Of a stretch of 64,000 bases of DNA, positions 45,201 through 53,022 are shown piece by piece. Positions within the stretch are counted from its first letter, which is position 1; each line of letters starts with the position of its first letter. Origin of the DNA: Tenacibaculum maritimum NCIMB 2154. Lineage in GTDB: Bacteria > Bacteroidota > Bacteroidia > Flavobacteriales > Flavobacteriaceae. A model generated the notes under the pieces. It was not told the origin of the DNA. It made no database searches and saw nothing but the letters and a program-made list of their open reading frames with translations. The stretch covers positions 1,984,001-2,048,000 of the forward strand of contig NZ_LT634361.1 in assembly GCF_900119795.1 (NCBI RefSeq). Direction: 5' to 3'. Both the position numbers and the translations under genes were made by a program.

Positions 45201-45578
45201 TTGCTAGTTTATAAATTTGAAGCCTTTAACTTATTCCAAGATACTATTGATAAGATCAACAAAGAGGTGCTATCTTTCCTTTTTAAAGGAAAATTGCCTT
45301 CTCAAGACGCTTCACAAGTTTCAGAAGCACACGAGCAAAAACCTGAGAAATTAAACTTACGTAAGGATGATGTGCAGAACTCTACACAACAAGCCATTCA
45401 GAATTCACGTCAAGAAGAACCTGAAATTGTAGAAACAATCGTTCGAGAGCAACCTAAAATAGGTCGTAATGAACGTATTACTATTAAAAACGTAATGACA
45501 GGAGAAGAAAAAGAAGTAAAATACAAACAAGCCATTCCACTCCTAGAACAAGGTACGTGGGTACTCTATAATAAATAA
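42237..45578 (+). CDS. secA: Preprotein translocase ATPase SecA
   Basis: An 1113-residue SecA, longer than the 901 residues of E. coli. Walker A MTGEGKTLVS and the DEVDSVLIDDARTPLIISG motif are in the first nucleotide domain. ATNMAGRGTDIKL, RRVDRQLRGRAGRQGD and the scaffold helix are in the second. About 150-200 extra residues lie between the DARTPL motif and the second-domain VDEQTGRIMDGRR. The C-terminus lacks the Cys-rich zinc finger and ends GTWVLYNK after a positive linker. These are normal for Bacteroidota. It drives Sec export. Confidence 0.96.
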   Translation: MNILNSVIKLFVGDKQQKDLKTLQPIVDKVTSFEKKISQLSNDELRQKSNDFKTKIKEATKSFNEQIATLEMEAKSADIDRQEDIYAEIDELKDQSYKASEAILQEIMPEAFCVVKETAKRFTNNKQLEVTATPFDRELSAFNPHITLDDQKAYWANSWDAAGKPVTWDMIHYDVQLMGGAVLHQGKIAEMMTGEGKTLVSTLPIYLNALTGNGVHVVTVNDYLAKRDKAWMAPIFEFHGLTTDCIDYHQPNSEARRKAYNADITYGTNNEFGFDYLRDNMANSKEDLVQRAPNYAIIDEVDSVLIDDARTPLIISGPVPQGDRHEFNELKPLVADLVALQSKYLVGVLAEAKKLIASGDTKEGGFQLLRVHRGLPKNKALIKFLSQEGVKQILQKTENFYMQDNNKLMPEVDAELYFVVEEKNNQIDLTDKGINHLSDKTQNDTFFVLPDISVKVGEIDKSSASPEEKANQKEELYRDFSVKSERIHTMNQLLKAYTVFEKDVEYVVIDNKVMIVDEQTGRIMDGRRYSDGLHQALEAKENVNIEDATQTFATVTLQNYFRMYRKLSGMTGTAITEAGELLEIYKLDVVEIPTNKPIQRDDKEDLVYKTAREKYNAVIEDIVQLVNLGRPVLVGTTSVEISELLGRMLQMRKIPHNILNAKLHKREADVVAEAGKPGVVTIATNMAGRGTDIKLSKEVKDAGGLAIIGTERHDSRRVDRQLRGRAGRQGDVGSSQFYVALDDNLMRLFGSDRIAKMMDRMGLKEGEVIQHSMITKSIERAQKKVEENNFGIRKRLLEYDDIMNAQREFVYKRRRHALDGKRLEVDIANMIYDTCESIIKENKPTKNFQNFEFELIRFSSMTSPFSEGEFNQATEKELADKLYEIITDHYKKDAEKNALQAFPVIKDVYENEGDRYERIVVPFTDGAKTLQVVTNLKEAYESEGKSLVTDFEKNITLAIIDENWKDHLRKMDELKQTVQNATYEQKDPLLVYKFEAFNLFQDTIDKINKEVLSFLFKGKLPSQDASQVSEAHEQKPEKLNLRKDDVQNSTQQAIQNSRQEEPEIVETIVREQPKIGRNERITIKNVMTGEEKEVKYKQAIPLLEQGTWVLYNK

Positions 45579-45585
45579 AATTACT

Positions 45586-45619
45586 AAAAAGCTCAGGAAC
45601 ACATACTCCTGAGCTTTTT
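45586..45619. terminator. Bidirectional terminator between secA and ung
   Basis: aaaaagctcagga (45586-45598) pairs with tcctgagcttttt (45607-45619) around 8 bases, with A and T runs on both sides. It serves two convergent genes. Confidence 0.88.
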
Positions 45620-45625
45620 TATTAT

Positions 45626-46291
45626 TTACCAATCAATTTGTTTCATTCTATTATTCTTTAAAAAAGCATTCGCTTTAGAAAAATGACTGTTTCCAAACCA
45701 ATACCCTCTATTAGCACTTAATGGAGAAGGATGGCCTGAGGTTAGTACATGATGTTTTTTTACATCAATTTTTTTCCCTTTTTTCTTTGCAAATCCACCC
45801 CAAAGTAAAAAGATAACATTTTCTTTTTCTTCTGAAATCTTTTGAATAACAGCATCCGTAAACTCTTCCCATCCTTTATTTTGATGACTCCCTGCTTCAT
45901 GAGCTCTTACTGTTAAAGTTGCATTAAGCAATAAAACTCCTTGATTAGCCCAATGAGATAAATCACCACTATCAGGATACGCTTTTTTTACATCAGTTTC
46001 TAGTTCTTTAAATATATTTACTAAAGAAGGAGGATGCCTTACTCCTTCATGTACTGAAAAACACAAACCATTTGCTTGATTTACACCATGGTAAGGATCC
46101 TGCCCTATTATTACCACTTTCAAATCTTCAAAAGAACAATAATCAAACGCTGAAAAAATGGCTGTTCCTTTAGGATAGCATACATTTTCTGCATATTCTT
46201 TCTTAACGAAGTTTGTTAGTTTTTCAAAATAAGGTTTATCAAATTCTGATTGCAAAATTTTCTTCCAATCTTGTGCTATTCTTACTTCCAT
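45626..46291 (-). CDS. ung: Uracil-DNA glycosylase
   Basis: A 221-residue family 1 UDG that removes uracil from DNA. The active-site motif GQDPYHGVNQANGLCFSV (with catalytic Asp and Tyr) is at about residues 61-78, and HPSPLS (with the second catalytic His) is at about 184-189. The length is normal. It is a single gene, divergent from the porin operon. Confidence 0.96.
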   Translation of the reverse strand: MEVRIAQDWKKILQSEFDKPYFEKLTNFVKKEYAENVCYPKGTAIFSAFDYCSFEDLKVVIIGQDPYHGVNQANGLCFSVHEGVRHPPSLVNIFKELETDVKKAYPDSGDLSHWANQGVLLLNATLTVRAHEAGSHQNKGWEEFTDAVIQKISEEKENVIFLLWGGFAKKKGKKIDVKKHHVLTSGHPSPLSANRGYWFGNSHFSKANAFLKNNRMKQIDW

Positions 46292-46336
46292 CGTAACTAA
46301 ATTAAAATATCCTCCAAATATTGCAAAAAAAAATGT

Positions 46337-46344
46337 TATTTTTA
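46337..46344 (+). promoter_or_regulatory. Possible -7 element of the lactate operon
   Basis: TATTTTTA matches TAnnTTTG except at the final base and precedes the porin ATG at 46372 by 27 bases. The same variant is seen upstream of the sigma-factor and carB genes. Confidence 0.35.
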
Positions 46345-46371
46345 CGAATCTGTTAAAAAAACAAAACTAGT

Positions 46372-47586
46372 ATGAGAAAAAAATTATGCGTACTCCTATT
46401 ATTTTCAATAGGAGTTACCTTTGGGCAAATGTCTCCTGACTACAAAGGAGGGTTTAAAGTTAAATTTGATGAAAAAGGAGATAAATACTTGCGTATTATC
46501 AGCTTTTTACAAGTTCAAGCTAAATACAATAACGACGTACAGAGCGATGTATCAAAAACTTCTTTTGAATTACGTAGAGCAAGGTTACTTGCTTTCTCGC
46601 AAATTAATAAAGACTTCTTGGTCTTTTTTCACCTAGGCTTAAACTCTTTTAATAGAGAAAGCTTAAGCCCTCTAGGCAAAGGAGAGTCTTCTCAATTCTT
46701 TCTTCATGATGCTTATTTACAATATAAGCTATTTGGCGATTATTTATACTTAGGTGCAGGACTTCATTATTACAATGGTATTTCGAGGCTTAATAACCAG
46801 TCTTCTACCAATATGGTTACACTATCTAATAACCGCTCTTCATGGGCTACCGTAGGATTGGCTGATCAATTTGCAAGACAATTAGGTGTTTTTATCAAAG
46901 GTTCATTAGATAGAGTTAATTATAGATTCAGTGTTAACGAAGCAAACGTTTCTACCCTAGATAAAGCTCAATTAACGGCTAATACCATCCGATATCAAGG
47001 TAATAAAATACTAGGTTCTAGAGAAGCTGGAAGAACCTTTTCTGGATATTTTGACTACAACTTCCTTCAGCAAGAAAAGTCACTTCTTCCTTACATGGCA
47101 GGAAGTTACCTTGGAGCTAAAAAGATATTAAACATAGGAGCAGGTTTCTTTGCACACCCTAATGGAGTAGTTTCTCAAGATGCTTCTGGTAATACAACTG
47201 GTCATGATGTTAACATCTTTTCTCTAGATGCTTATTACGATGCTCCTCTTAAAAATGGTGCCATATCTGCCTATGCGCAATATCAAAATAGTGATTATGG
47301 TACAAATTATAATTTTGGTCCATACGCTTCTGGAAATATGTTATACGGACATGTAGGTTATTTAATTCCTGGAAAAAATAATAAATTCCGCGTACAACCA
47401 TTTGTTGCACATTCATATAGAACAGCGGATGCCATACCTAACGCAACATACAATTCTACAAAGTTAGGTGCTAATTTTTTCTTAAGCGGTCATAATTCTA
47501 AATTCTCTATTGAATATCAAAGGGACAACACATTTGCTGACGTGAACACGAATTTAGTAACGGTTCAAGCACAAATCTTATTTTAA
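46372..47586 (+). CDS. Porin (OprO/OprP-like outer-membrane channel)
   Basis: A 404-residue beta-barrel with a signal peptide (about 1-19, ending VTFGQ). The barrel has repeated amphipathic strands and a terminal aromatic-rich strand (LVTVQAQILF). The sequence FELRRARLLAFSQINKDFLV resembles phosphate-selective-type porins. It is followed after 19 bases by a lactate permease and then lactate dehydrogenase, so it probably admits lactate or related organic acids. That substrate is inferred from its neighbours. Confidence 0.82.
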   Translation: MRKKLCVLLLFSIGVTFGQMSPDYKGGFKVKFDEKGDKYLRIISFLQVQAKYNNDVQSDVSKTSFELRRARLLAFSQINKDFLVFFHLGLNSFNRESLSPLGKGESSQFFLHDAYLQYKLFGDYLYLGAGLHYYNGISRLNNQSSTNMVTLSNNRSSWATVGLADQFARQLGVFIKGSLDRVNYRFSVNEANVSTLDKAQLTANTIRYQGNKILGSREAGRTFSGYFDYNFLQQEKSLLPYMAGSYLGAKKILNIGAGFFAHPNGVVSQDASGNTTGHDVNIFSLDAYYDAPLKNGAISAYAQYQNSDYGTNYNFGPYASGNMLYGHVGYLIPGKNNKFRVQPFVAHSYRTADAIPNATYNSTKLGANFFLSGHNSKFSIEYQRDNTFADVNTNLVTVQAQILF

Positions 47587-47605
47587 TTAAATATAACACT
47601 AATTT

Positions 47606-49342
47606 ATGGGAGATTTCATTAAAGAAAGTATTTTTATACAGGCCTTACTAGCTTTTTCACCGATTTTAGCTTCCGCTATTTTACTAGTTGGCTTACGTTG
47701 GTCTGCAAAAAGAACAATGCCTATTATTTATTTTTTAGTTGCATTCATTGCCATATTTGCTTGGCAGGTGCCTACACAAAGAGTTCTTGCATCAACTTTA
47801 CAAGGACTAATTTACACAGCTTCTATTCTTTGGATCGTTTTTGGAGCAATCCTACTTTTAAATACATTAAAGAACTCTGGAGCTATAAAAACTATCCGAA
47901 AAGGTTTTATTAATATCAGTCCTGATAGACGTATTCAAGTAATTATTATCGCTTGGTTATTTGGATGTTTCATTGAAGGAGCTTCTGGATTTGGAACTCC
48001 AGCAGCAATCTGCGCACCACTTTTAGTAGGGCTAGGTTTTCCAGCAATGGCAGCTGTTATCATAGGAATGATGATCCAAAGTACCCCTGTTTCTTTTGGA
48101 GCTGTAGGAACTCCTGTACTCATTGGAGTTAAGGGAGGCTTAGATTATGAAAATATTGGCAAGCAATTAACTCAAGGGGGCAGCTCTTGGGATGCTTTTT
48201 TACAAATTATCACATCTGAAGTAGCTATCACACATGCTATCGTAGGAACATTAATCCCTTTATTTATGTGTGTCATGATGACTCGTTTCTTCGGAAAAAA
48301 TAAATCATGGAAAGAAGGGCTAGAAATTTTACCCTTTGCTATTCTATCTGGATTGGCTTTTACAATTCCATACGCTTTAACAGGAGTTTATTTAGGTGCT
48401 GAATTCCCTTCTATTATAGGAGCTTTAGTTGGCTTACCTATAGTCATTCTAGCAGCTAAAAATAAGTTTTTAACGCCAAAAAAATCTTGGGATTTCCCTG
48501 AGAGTTCTTTATGGCCTACAGAATGGCTAGGGAACCTACAAAACAAAGTGGATGATTTGACTGAAGATGTCAAGAAATCTAATATGTCTTTAACTAAAGC
48601 ATGGATTCCTTACTTATTAGTTGCCTTACTCCTAGTGCTTAGTAGAATTCCTGAATTAGGAATTGGTAGCGCTTTAAAATACATCAATATCAATTTTAAT
48701 AATATTTTAAGTCAAGAAGGTATTAAAGGTAGCTTCGCTCCTTTATATTTGCCAGGAGGAATTATGGTTGTGGTCGTTCTCTTAACATATTTTATTCATA
48801 AAATGAAGCCTAAAGAGTTGTCTAGTGCTGTTGTAGAATCTACCAAAACGCTAATTAGCGCAGGATTTGTGTTAGTATTTACAGTTCCTATGGTTAGAAT
48901 CTTAATTAATTCTGGCGTAAATGACTTAAATATAGCAAGTATGCCCGTTGCTATGGCTGAATTTGTTGCAAATAATGTAGGTAAAGTATATCCTATCTTT
49001 GCCCCTACTATTGGTGCTATGGGAGCTTTTATTGCCGGAAGTAACACAGTAAGCAATATGATGCTTTCTCAATTTCAATTCTCAACAGCTGTTTCTTTAG
49101 GTGTTTCTGGAGCTGTATTGGTAGCATTACAAGCTGTAGGAGCTGCCGCAGGAAATATGATCGCTATACACAATATCGTAGCAGCATCAGCAACTGTTGG
49201 CCTTTTAGGTAAAGAAGGTAGCATCTTAAGAAAAACTATAATCCCTACAATTTATTATGTAATCTTTGCTGGAATTATAGGCTTAATCATGATATATGTT
49301 TTAGGAATTACAGATCCTTTACTTACTCCTCCTGTAAAATAG
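47606..49342 (+). CDS. L-lactate permease (LctP family)
   Basis: A 578-residue permease with about 13-14 transmembrane segments, of the LldP/LctP family. Conserved [20 protein letters not shown] (about residues 124-143) and the C-terminal [17 protein letters not shown] segments are visible. It should take up L- or D-lactate with protons. It stands between the porin and the FMN dehydrogenase, with gaps of 19 and 23 bases. The length is slightly more than the E. coli enzyme (551). Confidence 0.93.
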   Translation: MGDFIKESIFIQALLAFSPILASAILLVGLRWSAKRTMPIIYFLVAFIAIFAWQVPTQRVLASTLQGLIYTASILWIVFGAILLLNTLKNSGAIKTIRKGFINISPDRRIQVIIIAWLFGCFIEGASGFGTPAAICAPLLVGLGFPAMAAVIIGMMIQSTPVSFGAVGTPVLIGVKGGLDYENIGKQLTQGGSSWDAFLQIITSEVAITHAIVGTLIPLFMCVMMTRFFGKNKSWKEGLEILPFAILSGLAFTIPYALTGVYLGAEFPSIIGALVGLPIVILAAKNKFLTPKKSWDFPESSLWPTEWLGNLQNKVDDLTEDVKKSNMSLTKAWIPYLLVALLLVLSRIPELGIGSALKYININFNNILSQEGIKGSFAPLYLPGGIMVVVVLLTYFIHKMKPKELSSAVVESTKTLISAGFVLVFTVPMVRILINSGVNDLNIASMPVAMAEFVANNVGKVYPIFAPTIGAMGAFIAGSNTVSNMMLSQFQFSTAVSLGVSGAVLVALQAVGAAAGNMIAIHNIVAASATVGLLGKEGSILRKTIIPTIYYVIFAGIIGLIMIYVLGITDPLLTPPVK

Positions 49343-49365
49343 AAATATAAAATATCAAGTAAAAA

Positions 49366-50517
49366 ATGTCTTTTAATATAAACACTAACTATCCATCAAT
49401 AGAGCATCTTCGTGTTAAAGCTAGAAAAAGAATGCCTAAGTTTTCTTATGAATACTTAACAGAAGGATGTAATGACGATTTAAATGTATATAAGAATACT
49501 GCAGAAATCAGAGATATAGAACTTTTACCTCAGTATTTAAGTAAGCATACACATTCCAATACTAAAAAGGTATTATTTGGTCACGAATACGACGCCCCTA
49601 TAGGTATTTGCCCTGTAGGTTTACAATCACTAATGTGGCCAAAAACTGCAGAAATTTTAGCTAAAACTTCTGTAAAACATAATATTCCTTTTATATTAAG
49701 TACAGTAACGACTTTAAGCATAGAAGAAGCCGCTAAAATAACAAATGGTAAATTTTGGTTTCAATTATACCATCCTGCTGATAATAAAATCACAGATGAT
49801 ATATTAAAGAGAGCTAAAGATAATGGTTGCGATGTATTAGTACTTCTATCTGACGTACCCACCTTCGGATACCGTCCCAAAGATATTTATAATGGTCTAG
49901 GAATGCCTCCTAAAATGATGCTAAGAAACATTATTGAAGTTCTCAGAAAGCCCAGATGGGCTTGGGAAACATTAAGAAATGGTGTTCCTTCTTTTAACAC
50001 TATGGAGAAGTATATGCCTAAAGGCATGGATTTACAACAATTAGGTGCCTTTATGGATAAAACCTTCTCAGGAAGGTTAAATGTTGATAAAATCAAAAGA
50101 ATTCAAGATAAATGGGATGGAAAAATAGTTATCAAAGGAATTGCTAGCTGTGAAGATACTCAAAAGGCAGTAGATTTGGGTATTGATGGTATCATAGTAT
50201 CTAATCATGGAGGAAGACAACTAGATGCTGGGCCTTCTACTATAAAAACACTACATCCTATCGTTGAAAAATTTAAAGGACAAATACAAATAATGATGGA
50301 TAGCGGTATGCGTACTGGTCCAGACGTTGCTAGAGTTATTGCCTCTGGCGCTGACTTTGCTTTTCTTGGGCGCCCTTTTATGTATGGTACAGGTGCTTTA
50401 GGAAAAGCAGGTGGTGATCAAGTAGCTTCTATTCTTAAAAGAGAGTTTCAACAAGTAATGGAACAAATTTGTTGCGAAAGAGTAGAAGATTTACCTAATT
50501 TCTTAATCAGAAAGTAA
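49366..50517 (+). CDS. lldD: FMN-dependent L-lactate dehydrogenase (alpha-hydroxy-acid oxidizing)
   Basis: A 383-residue FMN enzyme of the LldD/glycolate oxidase family, oxidising L-lactate to pyruvate. The active-site VSNHGGRQLDAGPS (catalytic His and Arg) lies at about residues 280-292, and MMDSGMRTGPDVAR and LGRPFMYG are FMN phosphate-binding parts. No membrane helix is seen. It is the last gene of the porin-permease operon and is closed by a terminator, so the three genes form a lactate uptake and oxidation route. Other small hydroxy acids are possible. Confidence 0.88.
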   Translation: MSFNINTNYPSIEHLRVKARKRMPKFSYEYLTEGCNDDLNVYKNTAEIRDIELLPQYLSKHTHSNTKKVLFGHEYDAPIGICPVGLQSLMWPKTAEILAKTSVKHNIPFILSTVTTLSIEEAAKITNGKFWFQLYHPADNKITDDILKRAKDNGCDVLVLLSDVPTFGYRPKDIYNGLGMPPKMMLRNIIEVLRKPRWAWETLRNGVPSFNTMEKYMPKGMDLQQLGAFMDKTFSGRLNVDKIKRIQDKWDGKIVIKGIASCEDTQKAVDLGIDGIIVSNHGGRQLDAGPSTIKTLHPIVEKFKGQIQIMMDSGMRTGPDVARVIASGADFAFLGRPFMYGTGALGKAGGDQVASILKREFQQVMEQICCERVEDLPNFLIRK

Positions 50518-50559
50518 CAAAATAACTATAGCTTTGCATTAGCTCACTTATTATAAAAG

Positions 50560-50591
50560 CACCTCTTCTTATAAAAAGGGAGGTGTTTTTT
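50560..50591 (+). terminator. Terminator of the lactate operon
   Basis: CACCTCTT (50560-50567) pairs with GGGAGGTG (50578-50585) with two G-T pairs around 10 bases. T residues follow. Confidence 0.75.
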
Positions 50592-50626
50592 ATATCTGTA
50601 ATTCATAAAAAAACAAAAAGAATTTA

Positions 50627-50634
50627 TAGCTTTG
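50627..50634 (+). promoter_or_regulatory. -7 promoter element (TAGCTTTG) for mutS2
   Basis: A perfect TAnnTTTG places transcription near 50641, so the mutS2 start must be later. This favours the TTG at 50658. No -33 TTTG was found at the right distance. Confidence 0.55.
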
Positions 50635-50657
50635 CTATCCATATAAAAACTTTTTTT

Positions 50658-52865
50658 TTGAGCATACAAATTTCTGAGAAGACATTACACGATTTAGAAT
50701 TTCCTACTATTTTAGAACAAGTTTCAGAATTTTGCATTTCTGATTTAGGAAAAGAAAAAACCTTATCAACAAAACCTTTTACTAATAAAAAGCAATTATT
50801 TTTTGAACTAAACCTAGTTAATGAATACTTAGCTTCTTTTACTAGTGAAAATAGGATACCCAATCATTTCTTTGATAATATTATTGAAGAAATAGATCGA
50901 CTTTCCATAGAGAATAGCTTTTTAGAAACAGGAGCTTTTTTACGTTTGGCTACCACTACAGACACTGTAAATGAGCTTAAAAAGTTTTTTACTAAATTTA
51001 AGGATTATTTTCCTTCTCTCTTTTTGCTTAGCGAACGAATAGAACTTGATACATTTATTGCTGATACTATAAAAAAGATTATTACTTCGCATGGAGTTGT
51101 TTCCGATAATGCTTCTCCTCTGTTAAAACAAATTCGGAAAGACATAGCACAAATACGCGGTAAAATTTCTGAAAGCTTTTCAAGAGCTTTAAGTAAAAAT
51201 ATATCTTCAGGATATTTAGATGATATTAAAGAAACTATTATAGATAACCAACGAGTACTTGCTGTTTTAGCAATGCATAGACGAAAAGTAAAAGGAAGTT
51301 TACTAGGTGCATCAAAAACAGGAAGTATTGTTTATATTGCTCCTCAAGCAACACTTGCCTACAGTAGAGAACTTCAAAATTTATACTACGAAGAAAAGCA
51401 AGAAATTGTAAAAGTTCTAAAGAAACTAGCTGAATTAATTAGACCCTATACTCCTCTATTAAAAAAATACTTAGATTTTCTAATACATTTAGATAATGTT
51501 GCCGCTAAAGCAAAATATGCTCAGGAAATTAATGGTCTATTACCCAATATTTCCGAAGAAAAGAAAATACTTTTTAGAGACGCCTTCCACCCTATCTTAT
51601 GGAGAAAAAATAAAGATCAGAATGTCCCAACAATACCGCAAACACTTTCTTTAAATCAACAACAACAAATTATTGTCATTTCAGGACCTAATGCTGGCGG
51701 TAAAAGTATTACTCTAAAAACAGTGGGCTTGTTACAAATTATGTTGCAAAGCGGCTTTCTAATTCCTGTACATGAACGAAGTGAAACATTTATTTTCTCC
51801 ACGGTATTAACAGATATTGGAGACAATCAATCCATTGAAAACCAACTAAGCACCTATAGTTACCGCTTAAAAAACATGCGTAACTTTTTGCGAAAATGCA
51901 ATACAACTACCCTATTTTTAATTGATGAATTTGGTACTGGTTCCGATCCAGAGCTTGGAGGCGCCTTAGCCGAAATATTTTTAGAAGAATTTTATCAAAA
52001 AGAGGCTTTTGGCATTATCACAACCCATTATGCTAACTTAAAGGTTTTAGCTAATGAACTTGATAATGTAACCAACGCAAATATGCAATTTGACGAGCGC
52101 ACTCTAGAACCCTTGTATAAATTGTTTATAGGACAAGCAGGTAGCTCTTTTACCTTTGAAGTTGCACAGAAAAATGGGATTCCTTATAGCTTAATTAACA
52201 AAGCTAAAAAACGTGTTGAAACAGAAAAAATTAGACTGGATAAAACTATTTCTAAATTACAAAAAGAGCGAAATCGTTTACAAAAAAACTCTGATAATTT
52301 AGAAAGACAAAAACGTAAGGAGCAACAACATTTAGAAAGTCTTCAAGAAAAAGAACAAAAAATTAAGGATAAGCTATCTGGTTTTCAAGATTTATATGAT
52401 AATAACCAACGTATGCTATCACTTGGTAGAAAGACAAATGAGATTCTTAATAAGTATTTCCAAACCAACAACAAAAAAGAACTCTCCAGTAGTTTTACAA
52501 AATGGGCTCTCATAGAAAGAACCAAACATCTGAAAAAGAATCCTCCTAGCATTAAAACAAAAAATCAAAAAAAACAAGAAAAAGTTATTGCTCAAAAGCA
52601 AAAAGAAATTGTTCAACAAATTGAGAATGAAGTACTCAAAAAAGTAGTAGAAGTTAGAAAAGAAAAAAAATTAGAGGCTAAAAAAATAGCAAAAGCAAAA
52701 GCTGATTATATCTTTAAAATTAATGATAGGGTTCGCTTAATTGATGGAAACTCCGTAGGAACTATTGAAAAAATCGAAAAGAAAAATGTATTTATCAACT
52801 ATGGTATGTTTACCACCAAGGCTTCTACGGATAAATTAGAACTTGTTGAAAAAGCTAAAAAATAA
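50658..52865 (+). CDS. mutS2: MutS2-type ATPase lacking the Smr domain
   Basis: A 735-residue MutS2-like ATPase using a TTG start at 50658. The protein begins LSIQISEKTLHDLEFPTILE, as expected for the family. The core domain has Walker A GPNAGGKSITLK and Walker B LIDEFGTGSDPELGG. A coiled coil fills about 500-670 and is followed by a KOW-like C-terminal segment. B. subtilis MutS2 (785 aa) ends with an Smr nuclease domain. None is seen here, and the frame stops at 52865. The frame extends upstream to 50583, but the promoter lies within that extension. Recombination suppression or ribosome rescue functions are known for the family. Confidence 0.85.
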   Translation: MSIQISEKTLHDLEFPTILEQVSEFCISDLGKEKTLSTKPFTNKKQLFFELNLVNEYLASFTSENRIPNHFFDNIIEEIDRLSIENSFLETGAFLRLATTTDTVNELKKFFTKFKDYFPSLFLLSERIELDTFIADTIKKIITSHGVVSDNASPLLKQIRKDIAQIRGKISESFSRALSKNISSGYLDDIKETIIDNQRVLAVLAMHRRKVKGSLLGASKTGSIVYIAPQATLAYSRELQNLYYEEKQEIVKVLKKLAELIRPYTPLLKKYLDFLIHLDNVAAKAKYAQEINGLLPNISEEKKILFRDAFHPILWRKNKDQNVPTIPQTLSLNQQQQIIVISGPNAGGKSITLKTVGLLQIMLQSGFLIPVHERSETFIFSTVLTDIGDNQSIENQLSTYSYRLKNMRNFLRKCNTTTLFLIDEFGTGSDPELGGALAEIFLEEFYQKEAFGIITTHYANLKVLANELDNVTNANMQFDERTLEPLYKLFIGQAGSSFTFEVAQKNGIPYSLINKAKKRVETEKIRLDKTISKLQKERNRLQKNSDNLERQKRKEQQHLESLQEKEQKIKDKLSGFQDLYDNNQRMLSLGRKTNEILNKYFQTNNKKELSSSFTKWALIERTKHLKKNPPSIKTKNQKKQEKVIAQKQKEIVQQIENEVLKKVVEVRKEKKLEAKKIAKAKADYIFKINDRVRLIDGNSVGTIEKIEKKNVFINYGMFTTKASTDKLELVEKAKK

Positions 52866-52888
52866 CCTTATACTTATCCCATTTAAAC

Positions 52889-52919
52889 TAAGATCATTTA
52901 TTGTTCTGAAATGATCTTA
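52889..52919. repeat. Perfect 11-bp inverted repeat between mutS2 and carB
   Basis: TAAGATCATTT (52889-52899) pairs with AAATGATCTTA (52909-52919). It has no long T tract, so it may be a secondary terminator or RNA processing site. The stronger hairpin stands next to it. Confidence 0.45.
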
Positions 52920-52930
52920 GGCAAACTCAT

Positions 52931-52970
52931 AAAAATAATGCTCGAAGTAAAAACGTCGAGCATTATTTTT
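52931..52970. terminator. Bidirectional terminator between mutS2 and carB
   Basis: aaaaataatgctcga (52931-52945) pairs perfectly with 52956-52970 around 10 bases, with A and T runs for both strands. Confidence 0.88.
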
Positions 52971-53022
52971 TTGTAATTATTTTTAGTTTATATTAATTAT
53001 CATTCTGTATCGGATAATAATA

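Noticed and set aside
50528..50535. A second TAGCTTTG element just after lldD
   Set aside because: It lies before the lactate-operon terminator with no gene directly after it, so it is likely chance.
50583..50657. Upstream extension of mutS2
   Set aside because: It runs through the lactate-operon terminator T tract and the promoter element. The family N-terminus begins at the TTG.
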